Below are positions 31,857 to 40,479 of a stretch of DNA of 64,000 bases, piece by piece. The notes under the pieces were generated by a model. The model had not been told where the DNA came from. It saw only the letters and a program-made list of their open reading frames with translations, and searched no databases. Numbering within the stretch: position 1 is the first letter of the stretch; every line of letters starts with the position of its first letter. Source of the DNA: DASUAO01 sp035763745 (GTDB taxonomy: Bacteria > Actinomycetota > Acidimicrobiia > IMCC26256 > PALSA-555); NCBI GenBank assembly GCA_035763745.1, contig DASUAO010000055.1, forward strand, positions 6,046-70,045, written 5' to 3'. The position numbers and the translations under genes were made by a program.

Positions 31857-31862
31857 CAGGAT
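31857..31862 (+). promoter_or_regulatory. -10-like hexamer CAGGAT before GNAT gene
   Basis: CAGGAT, 6 nt, GTG 31869. Confidence 0.4.
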
Positions 31863-31868
31863 CTCCGG

Positions 31869-32363
31869 GTGACCGGTCCCTCGGCCCCGCTCGTGCTCAC
31901 CCTCGCGACACCCACGGAGGTGGAGACCGTGCGGTCGTTGCTCGAGGAGGTGTCCGCGTGGCTGTTGGGCATGGGCCTCCGGCAGTGGCCCGAGCGCTTC
32001 GACGACGAGTGGTTCGTGCCGGCGCTCGAGGACGGCCACACCTGGCTCGCCCGACGCGGGGAGGTTCTCGTCGGGACGATCACGCTCCAATGGGACGACG
32101 AGCTGGTCTGGGGCGCGCGACCACCCGACGCCGGGTACGTGCACCGGCTCGCGGTTCGGCGCAGCGCGGCCGGCACCGGAGCCGAGCTGTTGGTATGGGC
32201 CGAGGGGGAGACCCGCAGGGCGGGCCGCGAGTTCCTCCGCCTCGACTGCTGGAGCGAGAACGCCCGCCTGCGCGCGTACTACGAGGCGAACGGGTTCGAG
32301 CACCGCGGCGACACCGTCGAGTGGGACTGGACGGTGAGCCGCTACGAGAAGCACCTGTCCTGA
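31869..32363 (+). CDS. GNAT-family acetyltransferase
   Basis: 164 residues. Core: YVHRLAVRRSAAGTGAELLVWAEGE (acetyl-CoA loop with RRSAAGTG in place of RGKGIG), then LRLDCWSENARLRAYYEANGFEHRG. GTG start from a leaderless-type promoter. It shares its spacer with the SOS box, so damage induction is possible but not shown. Confidence 0.82.
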   Translation: MTGPSAPLVLTLATPTEVETVRSLLEEVSAWLLGMGLRQWPERFDDEWFVPALEDGHTWLARRGEVLVGTITLQWDDELVWGARPPDAGYVHRLAVRRSAAGTGAELLVWAEGETRRAGREFLRLDCWSENARLRAYYEANGFEHRGDTVEWDWTVSRYEKHLS

Positions 32364-32367
32364 ACGC

Positions 32368-32399
32368 CGACCTCGGTCAGCGGGAGGGTGGGGAGGTCG
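32368..32399. terminator. Hairpin between convergent genes
   Basis: CGACCTC (32368-32374) and GAGGTCG (32393-32399) pair over an 18-nt loop, between the GNAT stop and the carotenoid oxygenase stop. Confidence 0.4.
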
Positions 32400-33761
32400 T
32401 CAGTCGAGTGACGCGCCCTCGACCCACGAGCCGTGGAAGCCGTAGGGCACGCGGCGGGGCAGGTGCACGGTCGCGACCGGCGCGGCGGCGAAGTCCGTGG
32501 CATCGATGATCCGCACGTCGCTGGCATCGCGCGCCGCGTCGTAGACGACCGAGAGCACCCAGCCCTCGTCCTCGCCGGCGTCGGGCGCGCTGGGCACGAA
32601 GACGGGCTCGCCGGCAGCCCCGGCACCGACGTCGTGGCGTTCGACGGTGCCGCGTACCAAGTCGTGCTTGCGGAGCGATCCGAGGCCGACCCAGTGCTCG
32701 CCGATCCCGGCTTCGGTCGCGTACCCGTACCGGTGGACGCGTCCGGCCTGGCGGTCGTCGACCCGGGGGAACTCCTGGGACGCGTCGTCGAGCAGCTCGG
32801 TCGCGACTCGTCCGGCGCGCGCGTCGATCGTCCATCGCTCCAGGCGTGTACCGGCGCTCGCTCCCGGTCCGTAGAGCTCGGACGCGAACATGTCCGGGTA
32901 CTTGACGAGGTCGAGCACGACGTTGCCGTCGGCGTCGTCGTACGCGTTCAGCGGGTGGTAGACGTAGCACGGCTCGATCTCGATCCAGATGACGTCGGCG
33001 TTGCCACCGAGCCTGGGCATCACGCCGACGCGAGCGCCGTGCTCGGGGCGCCAGACGAACGGGAACGGGCGGGTCCCGAAGGTCGAGACGTCGAAGACGA
33101 CCGGGAGGTCGAGCCACACGACGCTCGAGGCCGTGATCGCGAAGTCGTGCATCATCACCGGCCCGGGCAGGTCGATCTCCTCCGTGCGCGAGAGCGCCCC
33201 CTTCGCGTCGACGACGTGGTAGCGGAGGAACGGCGGCCCCATGAAGTCGTACCCGAAGAGGTGCATCTCGCCGCTGATCGGGTCGATCTTCGGGTGCGCG
33301 GTGAAGGCCGACGTGAGGCGTCCGTCGAAGTCGCGGGCGCCCACGGTCGACAGGTCGGGGCGCACCTCGGTCGGCAGGCTCGACTCGACGAGGGCGTAGA
33401 TCCTTCCTGCGTGCGCGACGACGTGGGTGTTGGCCTTGGCTCCGATGTCGTTGACGGCCGGGGGCGCGTCGAGAGGGGCGGGCTCGCCGAGCGCCGCGCA
33501 CGCGTCGGCGGTGCGCACCCACCGGTTGCGGTAGCGAGCGTTCCCGGCGGCGAGCTCGATCCCGTGGAGCATGCCGTCGCCGAGGAACCAGTGGTACGCG
33601 GCGGGGTCGGGGTCGAGGATCGGGTTGGGACCGTTGCGCAGCAGCAGTCCGGTGAGCTCGGGTGGGATCGCCCCGGTGACGTCGAGCGCGTCGTCGTCGC
33701 GCTCGTCGCGGACCGGTGCGAAGTTGCCGGCGAGGTACGGGTTGCTCTCTAGGGTGTCCAT
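32400..33761 (-). CDS. Carotenoid cleavage oxygenase family protein
   Basis: 453 residues, seven-bladed propeller. The four iron-binding histidines can be placed: H156 (FTAHPKIDP), H205 (VMMHDFAIT), H269 (YVYHPLNAYDD) and the C-terminal one in GFHGSWVEG. The N-terminal LLRNGPNPILDPDPAAYHWFLGDGMLHGI is the family signature. It cleaves a carotenoid, apocarotenoid or stilbene double bond with O2. No signal peptide. Start ATG 33761 with GAGAGGTGG upstream. Confidence 0.9.
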   Translation of the reverse strand: MDTLESNPYLAGNFAPVRDERDDDALDVTGAIPPELTGLLLRNGPNPILDPDPAAYHWFLGDGMLHGIELAAGNARYRNRWVRTADACAALGEPAPLDAPPAVNDIGAKANTHVVAHAGRIYALVESSLPTEVRPDLSTVGARDFDGRLTSAFTAHPKIDPISGEMHLFGYDFMGPPFLRYHVVDAKGALSRTEEIDLPGPVMMHDFAITASSVVWLDLPVVFDVSTFGTRPFPFVWRPEHGARVGVMPRLGGNADVIWIEIEPCYVYHPLNAYDDADGNVVLDLVKYPDMFASELYGPGASAGTRLERWTIDARAGRVATELLDDASQEFPRVDDRQAGRVHRYGYATEAGIGEHWVGLGSLRKHDLVRGTVERHDVGAGAAGEPVFVPSAPDAGEDEGWVLSVVYDAARDASDVRIIDATDFAAAPVATVHLPRRVPYGFHGSWVEGASLD

Positions 33762-33813
33762 GCCCACCTCTCTGGGTCGACCATGACGTTCCGTGGAGTG
33801 GGAGGATCGGGTG

Positions 33814-34284
33814 ATGGCCACACTACCGGGACCGGTCGAGCGACTCGCCTGGCTGCTCGGCACCTGGCGCGGCGAGGGGCGGGGCGAGTACCCGGCGATC
33901 GACGACTTCGACTACGTCGAGGAGACCACGTTCGCGTGCCCCGGGAAGCCGTTCGTCGCGTACAGCCAGCGCACGCGCACGCCCGAGGGCGAGCCGCTCC
34001 ACGCCGAGACCGGCTACCTCCGACCGGTCGGTGACGGGCTGGTCGAGGCGGTCATCGCAGAGCCGATCGGTGTGGTCGAGCTCTACGAGGGCCGGGTGCT
34101 CGGGGAGCGCCTCGAGCTCGTGAGCGCCCACGTGGCGACGACGCCGACCGCGAAGGACATCACCGGGCTGCGGCGCCTGCTCCGCCTCGACGACGACATC
34201 CTCCACGTGCGCGTCGAGATGGAGGCGATGGGCGCGCCGATGCAGCTGCACCTCGAGGCCGGGCTGCGGAGGGAAGGATCGTGA
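33814..34284 (+). CDS. Nitrobindin-like haem-binding protein (DUF1794)
   Basis: 156 residues, FABP-like beta barrel. Signature GTWRGEGRGEYPAIDDFDYVEE at the start, KPFVAYSQRT, and the C-terminal MQLHLEAGLRR, whose His is the axial haem ligand in nitrobindins. The family binds haem and can isomerise peroxynitrite or bind NO. GGAGG precedes ATG 33814 (GTG 33811 also possible). Divergent to the carotenoid oxygenase. Its TGA overlaps the GTG of a broken ABM gene (GTGA). Confidence 0.85.
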   Translation: MATLPGPVERLAWLLGTWRGEGRGEYPAIDDFDYVEETTFACPGKPFVAYSQRTRTPEGEPLHAETGYLRPVGDGLVEAVIAEPIGVVELYEGRVLGERLELVSAHVATTPTAKDITGLRRLLRLDDDILHVRVEMEAMGAPMQLHLEAGLRREGS

Positions 34285-34409
34285 CGGTCATCGTCGCCGG
34301 ACACCTGTTCGTGGATCCGACGCAGCGCGACGCGTACGTGCACGGGTGCATGGAGGTCATGCCGACGACGCGACGACGTCGGTGCTGCACAACGACCGGT
34401 TCGAGATGA
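34281..34409 (+). pseudogene. Truncated ABM-domain monooxygenase gene
   Basis: GTG 34281 overlaps the nitrobindin stop (GTGA) and begins a clear ABM N-terminus (MTVIVAGHLFVDPTQRDAYV, then HGCMEV). After about 27 codons the frame turns into arginine/threonine-rich noise and stops at 34407-34409. Intact members have about 95 residues. The break is at about 34360, where a different open frame takes over. Confidence 0.6.
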
Positions 34410-34516
34410 CCGTGTACCGACGTCCCGTCGCCGGAGCCCAGCCCGCCATCGGACTGACCGCGACGTGGGACACCAACGATGCCCCCGTGGTGCTCGTTGA
34501 GGTGCGCGAGCGGTAG
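34346..34516 (+). pseudogene. Orphan 3' gene fragment joined to the broken ABM gene
   Basis: In another frame, codons from about 34364 read TTSVLHNDRFEMTVYRRP, VAGAQPAIGLTATWDTNDAP and VVLVEVRER before TAG. Codon use is that of a real gene. It looks like the last 45 residues of an unrelated protein fused to the ABM start by deletion. Family not recognised. The stop is 10 bp from the end of the DUF222-HNH gene. Confidence 0.5.
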
Positions 34517-34526
34517 CCGCGTCGGC

Positions 34527-35726
34527 TCATTCCCGCTGGTGCGGCGTGGGGCGGGCGGTCCAGGCGCCGGCACCGTTGGGGACCAGCTCCCAGGTGCCGT
34601 CGTGGACGTGGTGATGGTGCAGGGAGCAGAGCAGGGTGAGGATCGACACGTCGGTCATGGCGCCGTCGATCCAGTGGACGACGTGGTGGGCGTCGCACCA
34701 GTCGGCGGGACGGTCGCAGCCCTCGGCGACACACCCGCCGTCGCGGATCACCAGCGCGCGGCGCTGGGTGGGGGTGACCAGGCGGGTGCGCCGACCGACG
34801 TCGAGGATCTCGGAGCGGCCTCGCATGATCACGCGTCCGATCGAGGCGTCGCAGGTGAGGCGCTCCAGGGTGGAGCGGGCGACGGGGCCGAGGCCGTGCA
34901 GGCTGTTGCGCACGGCGGTGATGTCTCGGATCGCGTCGCCGGTGAGGGTGTCCACGTCGACGACGACGTCGACGTGGACCTGACGGCGGCGTCCTCCCTG
35001 GCAGAGGGCGAGCAGCGCGTCGGCGCGCCGCTGGGCGAGTGAACGCGCCGGGGTCGGCCCGTCGGTGGCGTCGGGACCGTCGAGGTGCGCTTCGAGGGCG
35101 GCGAGGAAGGTGGCGCCGGCGTCGGGGTCGAGCTCTCCGTCGATGCGGACGGTGCCCCGGAAGGTGGACGAGCAGTGGAGGCGACGCTGCTCGTGGCACT
35201 CGCGAGCGTCGGCGGTGGCGAGGCGGTCGTCGGCCAGGGTGCGCCAGTGGCGGGCCGCGTGGCGGAACGGCTCGGGCGCCAGCGTGCGCGCCGCGTCGAG
35301 GAGGGTGTCCTCGTGCGCGCCGAACACCTCCTCCCGATCGCGTGCTGCTCGGGCCAGCACCGCGACGTGCTCCACGGTGATGTCGCCCGCATCGAGCGTC
35401 TTCGCCGTCCGTTCGTGCGCATGGACCAGCCGCGCGGAGCGCACCAGCCCCGCGGCGTGGTGCTTGGTGAGCGAACCCCGATGCGCGAGCCAGGCGATCG
35501 CGCTCGGCGCCCCGTCCTCGGCCCAGGCGCCGGACGCGTCCCAGGACGCCAGTCGGGCAAGCGCCACCGACTGGAGCCGCTCCGACGCCTGGAGCAGCTC
35601 CACCAGGTCCGCCGAGCGGGCCGCGCCCGACCAACCCGCGGTGTCGACACCCGCGACCCCCTCCACCACGGTGCGCAGATCGGAGGTCGTGGCGGTCGGT
35701 TCGGGATCGAGGACGGTCGTGCGCAT
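34527..35726 (-). CDS. DUF222 / HNH endonuclease (13E12-repeat family)
   Basis: 399 residues. The N-terminal two thirds are the helical DUF222 module (LQASERLQSVALARLASWDASG, then LAHRGSLTKHHAAGLVRSARLV). The C-terminal HNH unit has the zinc cysteines C in CVAEGC and C in LLCSLHHH, the first His in CDAHHVVHW and the last HHHHVH. Where the central Asn is expected (TD-x-DNL in relatives) this protein has TDVSIL, so the N of HNH appears to be Ser. The family occurs in many scattered copies in actinobacteria and is often suspected of mobility. Start ATG 35726. Confidence 0.85.
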   Translation of the reverse strand: MRTTVLDPEPTATTSDLRTVVEGVAGVDTAGWSGAARSADLVELLQASERLQSVALARLASWDASGAWAEDGAPSAIAWLAHRGSLTKHHAAGLVRSARLVHAHERTAKTLDAGDITVEHVAVLARAARDREEVFGAHEDTLLDAARTLAPEPFRHAARHWRTLADDRLATADARECHEQRRLHCSSTFRGTVRIDGELDPDAGATFLAALEAHLDGPDATDGPTPARSLAQRRADALLALCQGGRRRQVHVDVVVDVDTLTGDAIRDITAVRNSLHGLGPVARSTLERLTCDASIGRVIMRGRSEILDVGRRTRLVTPTQRRALVIRDGGCVAEGCDRPADWCDAHHVVHWIDGAMTDVSILTLLCSLHHHHVHDGTWELVPNGAGAWTARPTPHQRE

Positions 35727-35822
35727 GCCCCCATGCAACCAGCGGGGTGTGACAGTGACCCGGCCCGTCCCGCCGGCGCGATCCGCGCCTTCGATATGGT
35801 GCGCGGTGGAGGGCCGAGTCCT

Positions 35823-36761
35823 GTGGTGATCACCGACGTACTCGCGCTCGTCGGTGGGCTGGCCTGTGCGGCGATCGGCGGCGAGTTCTTCGTGCGCGGC
35901 GCGGTCGGGCTCGCGGCCTGGGCGCGGGTGCCCGCGCGAGTCGTGGCGACCACGGTCGCAGCCTTCGCCACCTCGAGTCCGGAGTTCGCGGTGTCCACCA
36001 GTGCGGCGATCGCCGGGAAGCCCGCGATCGGCCTCGGCGACGCGCTCGGGAGCAACGTCACGAACATCGGGCTCGTGCTCGGCGTCGCGCTCCTCCTCCT
36101 CGATCTCGGTGTCGACCGCAACGAGTCCCGGCTCGACGTGACGGTGGCGTCGATCGCCCCGGTGCTGACGCTCGTCCTCGCACTCGACGGCACGGTCTCG
36201 CGAGTCGACGGTGCCATCCTGCTCGTCGCGTTCGCGTCGTGGATCGGTCAGACGGTGCGGGCCGCCCGCCGCGAGCGCCAGGGGAGTGCACGGGCCGCCG
36301 CAGCCGCAGCGCGGTTGAGCCCCCGACCATGGGTGTTCGCGCTCGTCGGGCTCGTGGCGCTGGTCGTCGCCGGCCGCCTCGTCGCGGACGGTGCCCGGGC
36401 CGCAGGGAACGCGCTGGGGCTCGACGGCTTCGTCGTGGGTGCCACCCTCGTGGCGATCGGCACCAGCCTCCCCGAGCTGGCCACGACGCTGTCGGCGACG
36501 CGACACGGCCACCACGGGGTCGGCCTCGGGACGATCCTCGGGAGCAACATCTTCAACGGCCTGTGGATCGTGGGCGTCGCGGCGTGCATCGCGCCGATCA
36601 CGGTCCGCTCCTCGGAGGTGGCCGTCGGCTTGGGCTTCGGTGTCGCCCTCGTCGCGGCGTTGTTCCCGGGCCGACGCCAGCGCCTCCGTCGGCGCCGGGG
36701 GTTCGTCCTGCTCGGGATGTACGCGGCCTACGTCGCGACGCTCGTCCTGCTGGGGCCCTGA
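35823..36761 (+). CDS. CaCA-family calcium/sodium:cation antiporter
   Basis: 312 residues with two inverted alpha-repeats: AAFATSSPEFAVSTSAAIAG plus GDALGSNVTNIGLVLG near the start, and AIGTSLPELATTLSATRHG plus GTILGSNIFNGLWIVG in the second half. This is the YrbG-type layout with ten membrane helices. The first repeat has ATSSPE in place of GTSxPE. The family exchanges Ca2+ for Na+ or H+. TATGGT at 35795-35800 may be the -10, with GGAGGG as the ribosome binding site for GTG 35823. Confidence 0.87.
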   Translation: MVITDVLALVGGLACAAIGGEFFVRGAVGLAAWARVPARVVATTVAAFATSSPEFAVSTSAAIAGKPAIGLGDALGSNVTNIGLVLGVALLLLDLGVDRNESRLDVTVASIAPVLTLVLALDGTVSRVDGAILLVAFASWIGQTVRAARRERQGSARAAAAAARLSPRPWVFALVGLVALVVAGRLVADGARAAGNALGLDGFVVGATLVAIGTSLPELATTLSATRHGHHGVGLGTILGSNIFNGLWIVGVAACIAPITVRSSEVAVGLGFGVALVAALFPGRRQRLRRRRGFVLLGMYAAYVATLVLLGP

Positions 36762-36779
36762 TCGCGCCCGAGACGGGGT

Positions 36780-38114
36780 TCATCCCCGCACGGAGGGTCG
36801 CAACCGGGCGACGGCCCAGAGCACGACACCGCCAGCCAGCATGAGCCCCAGTCGGACGAAGAGGCCCGTCCCGCCTTCGGCGAGCGTGTAGACGAGCAAC
36901 CCGGTACACGCGCCCGCACCGAGCACGGGGACGAACGTGGCGACGCGGAACGGGTCGTCGACCCGACGGCCGTCGCGGCGGGGGATCCGCCGGCGCGCGA
37001 CGAGCACGGTCACGTTGACCATCGCGAAGACCGCGAGCAGCAGCGTCACCGTGGTGTCGGCGAGCTCGCGCAGGTCCCCCGTGGCCGCCAGCGTCGCGGC
37101 CATCCCCGCAACGAGGACGATCGCGATCGTCGGCGTGTGCCGTCTCCCCACGCGACCGAGGAGACCCGGGATCGAGCGCTTCTCGGCGAGTCCGTAGATC
37201 TGACGCGAGGCGGTCGTGAGTGCGAGGAGCGCCGTGTTGGTGACGGCGACGATCGCGATCACGGCGAAGACCCGGGACGGTACGGGGATCGGCCCGGCGT
37301 CGAGTGCGTCGAGCAGCGGCGCCGAGGAGCCGGCCAGCGTCGTGGCGGGCACGAGCATCGAGACGGAGACGGTGACACCGAGGTAGAGGAGTCCGACGAC
37401 CGCGAGCCCGCCGACGAGCGCGCGCGGGAACGAGCGCCGTGGCTCGCGGACCTCCTCCGAGAGGTGCACGACGTCCTCGAAACCAAGGTACGCGAAGAAC
37501 GCGAGTGCGACGGCGGCGAGGACGCCGGACGTCTCGAGCCCGCCGCGCCCCGCTTCGAGCAGCCGGCTCGGCTCGGCCTGACCCTCGACCAGCCCGGCGG
37601 CACCGGCGATGAGCACGAGCACGAGGCCGCTGACCTCGACGATCGTCAGCACCGCGTTCGCCCGGGCCGACTCGGAGATCCCGATCCAGGTGACCGCGGA
37701 CAGCACGACGATCGTCCCGACCGCGACCGGGGCGACGGGCACGTCCACGAACGCGGCGAGGTACTGGCCACCGACGGCGCGTGACACGACGGCCGCGGTC
37801 GAGATCGCGGAGGCCGCCACCACGTAGCCGACGAGGAAGGTGAGCAGGGGGCGCCCGAACGCGATGTCGACGTAGTGGGCGGAGCCCGCGGCGTGCGGAT
37901 GCCTGCTGACCAGCTCGACGTACGACAGCGCGGTCAGCGCGGCGAGCGAGAACGCGAGGAGGAACGGGAGCCAGACCAGGCCGCCGACGTCGTCGGCCAC
38001 CTCGCCGACGAGGATGTAGATGCCGGCGCCGAGGATGTCGCCGACCACGAGGATGCCGAGGAGCCCGGTCCCGAGCGCGCGTCGGAGCGGGCGCGTCGGT
38101 GCAGGGTCGACCAT
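36780..38114 (-). CDS. APC-superfamily amino-acid permease
   Basis: 444 residues, about 12 hydrophobic segments. TM1 motif GILVVGDILGAGIYILVGEVA, TM6-region FFAYLGFEDVVHLSEEVREPRRSFPRAL, and TM8-region ASRQIYGLAEKRSIP are typical of APC transporters; the FEDVVHLSEE variant is like the CAT-type group. GGGAGG precedes ATG 38114. Substrate unknown. Confidence 0.87.
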   Translation of the reverse strand: MVDPAPTRPLRRALGTGLLGILVVGDILGAGIYILVGEVADDVGGLVWLPFLLAFSLAALTALSYVELVSRHPHAAGSAHYVDIAFGRPLLTFLVGYVVAASAISTAAVVSRAVGGQYLAAFVDVPVAPVAVGTIVVLSAVTWIGISESARANAVLTIVEVSGLVLVLIAGAAGLVEGQAEPSRLLEAGRGGLETSGVLAAVALAFFAYLGFEDVVHLSEEVREPRRSFPRALVGGLAVVGLLYLGVTVSVSMLVPATTLAGSSAPLLDALDAGPIPVPSRVFAVIAIVAVTNTALLALTTASRQIYGLAEKRSIPGLLGRVGRRHTPTIAIVLVAGMAATLAATGDLRELADTTVTLLLAVFAMVNVTVLVARRRIPRRDGRRVDDPFRVATFVPVLGAGACTGLLVYTLAEGGTGLFVRLGLMLAGGVVLWAVARLRPSVRG

Positions 38115-38149
38115 CGTTCCTCCCTGGGCGACGGGCTGACCGGCGCGAC

Positions 38150-38926
38150 TCAGTCGGCGAGGTCGATGACCACCGGGGTGTGGTCGGAGGGCTGCTGGCC
38201 CTTGCGGGCGTTGCGGTCGACGATCGCCCACGACACGCGGTCGATGACGGGCCTGGTCGCGAGCACGAGGTCGATGCGCATCCCGCGGTGCTGGTGGAAG
38301 TCGCCGCGGCGGTAGTCCCAGTAGCTGAACAGCTCGTCCTGGTCGTAGACCGTGCGGAACGCGTCGACGAGGCCCCAGTCCTCGAGCGCGGTGACCGCGG
38401 CCCGCTCCTCCGGCGTCACATGGGTCGATCCCTCGAACGCCTTCACCGACCAGATGTCGCGATCCTCGGGTGCCACGTTGAAGTCGCCGAGCACCACGAG
38501 CGGGTCCGACGGCGACGCGGTGGCTTCGAGCCAGTCGTGCAGCCGCTCGAGCCACACGAGCTTGCGCTCGTAGAACTCGGTGCCCACCTCGCGACCGTTG
38601 GGCACGTACACGTTCGCGAACCGGATGCCCCCGCACGTCGCCGCGAGCAGGCGCGCCTCGCCCTCGTACGGGTCGTCGAGGTCCCCGAACCCCGACGTGA
38701 CGTCCTCGAGACCGACCTTCGACAGGATCGCCACGCCGTTCCATCTCCCCTGGCCGTGGTGCGCGGCCTCGTAGCCGAGCGCCTCGAAGGTGAGCTGGGG
38801 GAACGCGTCGTCGGCGAGCTTCGTCTCCTGGAGGCAGAGCACATCGGGTTCCGCGTACCCGAGCCACTCCTCCACGCGCGGGAGACGTGCCTTGAGCGAA
38901 TTGACGTTCCAGGTGGCGATGCGCAT
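38150..38926 (-). CDS. xthA: Exodeoxyribonuclease III
   Basis: 258 residues, EEP fold. Catalytic motifs: TWNVNSLKARL (N), LCLQETKL (E), GRWNGVAIL, VVLGDFNVAPEDRDI (D-x-N), RGMRIDLVLA and the C-terminal SDHTPVVID. It has AP-endonuclease and 3'-5' exonuclease activity in base-excision repair. I chose ATG 38926 rather than the upstream one because TAGGTT lies exactly 7 nt before it. Confidence 0.93.
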   Translation of the reverse strand: MRIATWNVNSLKARLPRVEEWLGYAEPDVLCLQETKLADDAFPQLTFEALGYEAAHHGQGRWNGVAILSKVGLEDVTSGFGDLDDPYEGEARLLAATCGGIRFANVYVPNGREVGTEFYERKLVWLERLHDWLEATASPSDPLVVLGDFNVAPEDRDIWSVKAFEGSTHVTPEERAAVTALEDWGLVDAFRTVYDQDELFSYWDYRRGDFHQHRGMRIDLVLATRPVIDRVSWAIVDRNARKGQQPSDHTPVVIDLAD

Positions 38927-38933
38927 CGGCTGC

Positions 38934-38939
38934 AACCTA
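38934..38939 (-). promoter_or_regulatory. -10 hexamer TAGGTT, leaderless promoter for xthA
   Basis: TAGGTT, 7 nt, ATG 38926 on the minus strand, in the 36-bp gap after the phosphotransferase gene. No TGTCR block upstream, so not of the PafBC type. Confidence 0.6.
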
Positions 38940-38962
38940 CCCGGCGCATCTTGCCGGCCGAC

Positions 38963-40366
38963 CTACCGGGTCCCCGACGGATCGAGATCGCCGAGGTAGC
39001 GCGGGTTGGCCACGGTGAGCTTCGCCCGGACGAGGTCGACGACGACGGACACCACCTCGTCGCGTCGATCCTCCAGCGAGCCGTCGCGGATGCGCCGGGC
39101 GAGCTCGGCCACCAGGGTGCGCGGATCAGCGTCGCCGTCGAGGAGCGCCGCCAACCGGTCGCGCACCGGCGCATCGGCCGCCGGCCCCAGCAGCAGCTCC
39201 CGCTCGACGATCCCGAGCGCGTTCACGGCCACACGGGCATGGAAGGAGGTGCGCCCCTCCGTGGCCGGCATCACGTCCTGCTCGAGGTACTCGCGCACCG
39301 CCTCGAGCAGCTCGGCAGCCGTCGGTCGGTCCTGGAAGCCGGCCGGGGGTTCGACCGGTTGCAGGTCGGGGGCACCGTCGCTCACACGACTGCCGGCGAC
39401 GAGACGCAGCACGTCCCACTCGGTCTCGGCGATGCGCCGGCCCAGGGTGGCGAGCTCCACGGAGCGCACCATGCCGCTGAGGTGGGTGAACGCCTGGCCG
39501 CCGCAGATCACGCCCCACTTCAGGGTGCCGAACGTCTCCCAGTACCGGAGGTGCTCGGGGTCGACGGGTTCGCCGCCCGCGGCGACGTAGGCGTCGAGGA
39601 GATCGGCGACGGAGCCGAATCCGCCGACCGGTTGATCGCCGTTCCCGAAGCGCCACGAGCGCACGCAGCACCAGCCGAGGTCCTCGACCGGGTCGCCGAG
39701 GTGCGCGAGCTCCCAGTCGAGCACCGCCCGCAGCCCGTCGGGGCCGACGACGAGGTTGCCGTTGCGGAAGTCACCGTGCACCAACCGGGGCTCCACGGGA
39801 GGTGGCGCGTGCTCCTCGAGCCAGCCCAGGACGAGCTCGAACGCGGGATGCGGCTCGCCGATCGAGTCGAGCACCCCGCGGTACTGCGCGATCTGCTCCC
39901 GAGCGCCGAGCACCGGGAGGTCGGGGAGGTCGGCGACGTCGAGCGCGTGGATGCGTGCCGCCGCGGTGCCGCACTGGCCGGCGAGCTTCGAGCGCGCGTC
40001 GGCGTACTCGTCGTCGCGCAGGATCCGGCGGGGGATCGTCTCGCCCTCGATCCGTTCCATGACGAACCCCGATCCGAGGTCGTCGGCGGGCTCGAGGACG
40101 AACGTGGCAGCCGGGACGGCGACCCCGCCGGCGCCGGCCGCGCGGAGCAGCTCGAACTCGGTCTCGCGCGCGGATTGGCCCACTGACGCGCCCGGGTCGC
40201 GACGCAGCACGAGCTCGAGCGGCGCCCCGTCGACCGGCGTCGCGTCGAACGCCCAGGTCTCGCGGGACGCCCCGCCCGACAGGCGCACGAGGTCGCGGAC
40301 CTCGACCGACGAACCGAGGTGACGGCCGACGGCCGCGGCGAGCGCCGCGGTGTCGGGCGCGCTCAC
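38963..40366 (-). CDS. APH-family phosphotransferase with C-terminal DUF6285-like domain
   Basis: 467 residues. Kinase part: catalytic loop VHGDFRNGNLVV and metal motif VLDWELAHLGDPVEDLGWCC, as in the ACAD10/APH group found near acyl-CoA dehydrogenases. A second domain from about 355 (AAELLEAVREYLEQDVMPATEGRTSFHARVAVNALGIVEREL, in part) matches the all-helical DUF6285 usually encoded as a separate protein, so this is a fusion. Start is GTG 40366 with AGAGGGG upstream. The kinase substrate is probably a hydroxyacyl compound (family inference). Confidence 0.85.
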   Translation of the reverse strand: MSAPDTAALAAAVGRHLGSSVEVRDLVRLSGGASRETWAFDATPVDGAPLELVLRRDPGASVGQSARETEFELLRAAGAGGVAVPAATFVLEPADDLGSGFVMERIEGETIPRRILRDDEYADARSKLAGQCGTAAARIHALDVADLPDLPVLGAREQIAQYRGVLDSIGEPHPAFELVLGWLEEHAPPPVEPRLVHGDFRNGNLVVGPDGLRAVLDWELAHLGDPVEDLGWCCVRSWRFGNGDQPVGGFGSVADLLDAYVAAGGEPVDPEHLRYWETFGTLKWGVICGGQAFTHLSGMVRSVELATLGRRIAETEWDVLRLVAGSRVSDGAPDLQPVEPPAGFQDRPTAAELLEAVREYLEQDVMPATEGRTSFHARVAVNALGIVERELLLGPAADAPVRDRLAALLDGDADPRTLVAELARRIRDGSLEDRRDEVVSVVVDLVRAKLTVANPRYLGDLDPSGTR

Positions 40367-40466
40367 CGGTTCCCCTCTGGGGCACGCTCCGACGGCATCG
40401 CGCGGACGCTAGCGCCGGTCCGACGTAGGCCGCGGACGCAGACGCGGTCGACGGAATCGACCGGAG

Positions 40467-40472
40467 TATCGT
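40467..40472 (+). promoter_or_regulatory. -10 hexamer TATCGT, leaderless promoter for DUF2207 gene
   Basis: TATCGT, 7 nt, ATG 40480. Confidence 0.6.
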
Positions 40473-40479
40473 CACGCGC

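Noticed and set aside
35085..35822. A longer N-terminus for the CaCA antiporter
   Set aside because: The upstream open frame overlaps the DUF222 gene antisense and is not membrane-like; GTG 35823 has a proper ribosome binding site.
38099..40186. A 695-codon plus-strand frame over xthA and the kinase
   Set aside because: Shadow frame with no domain features.
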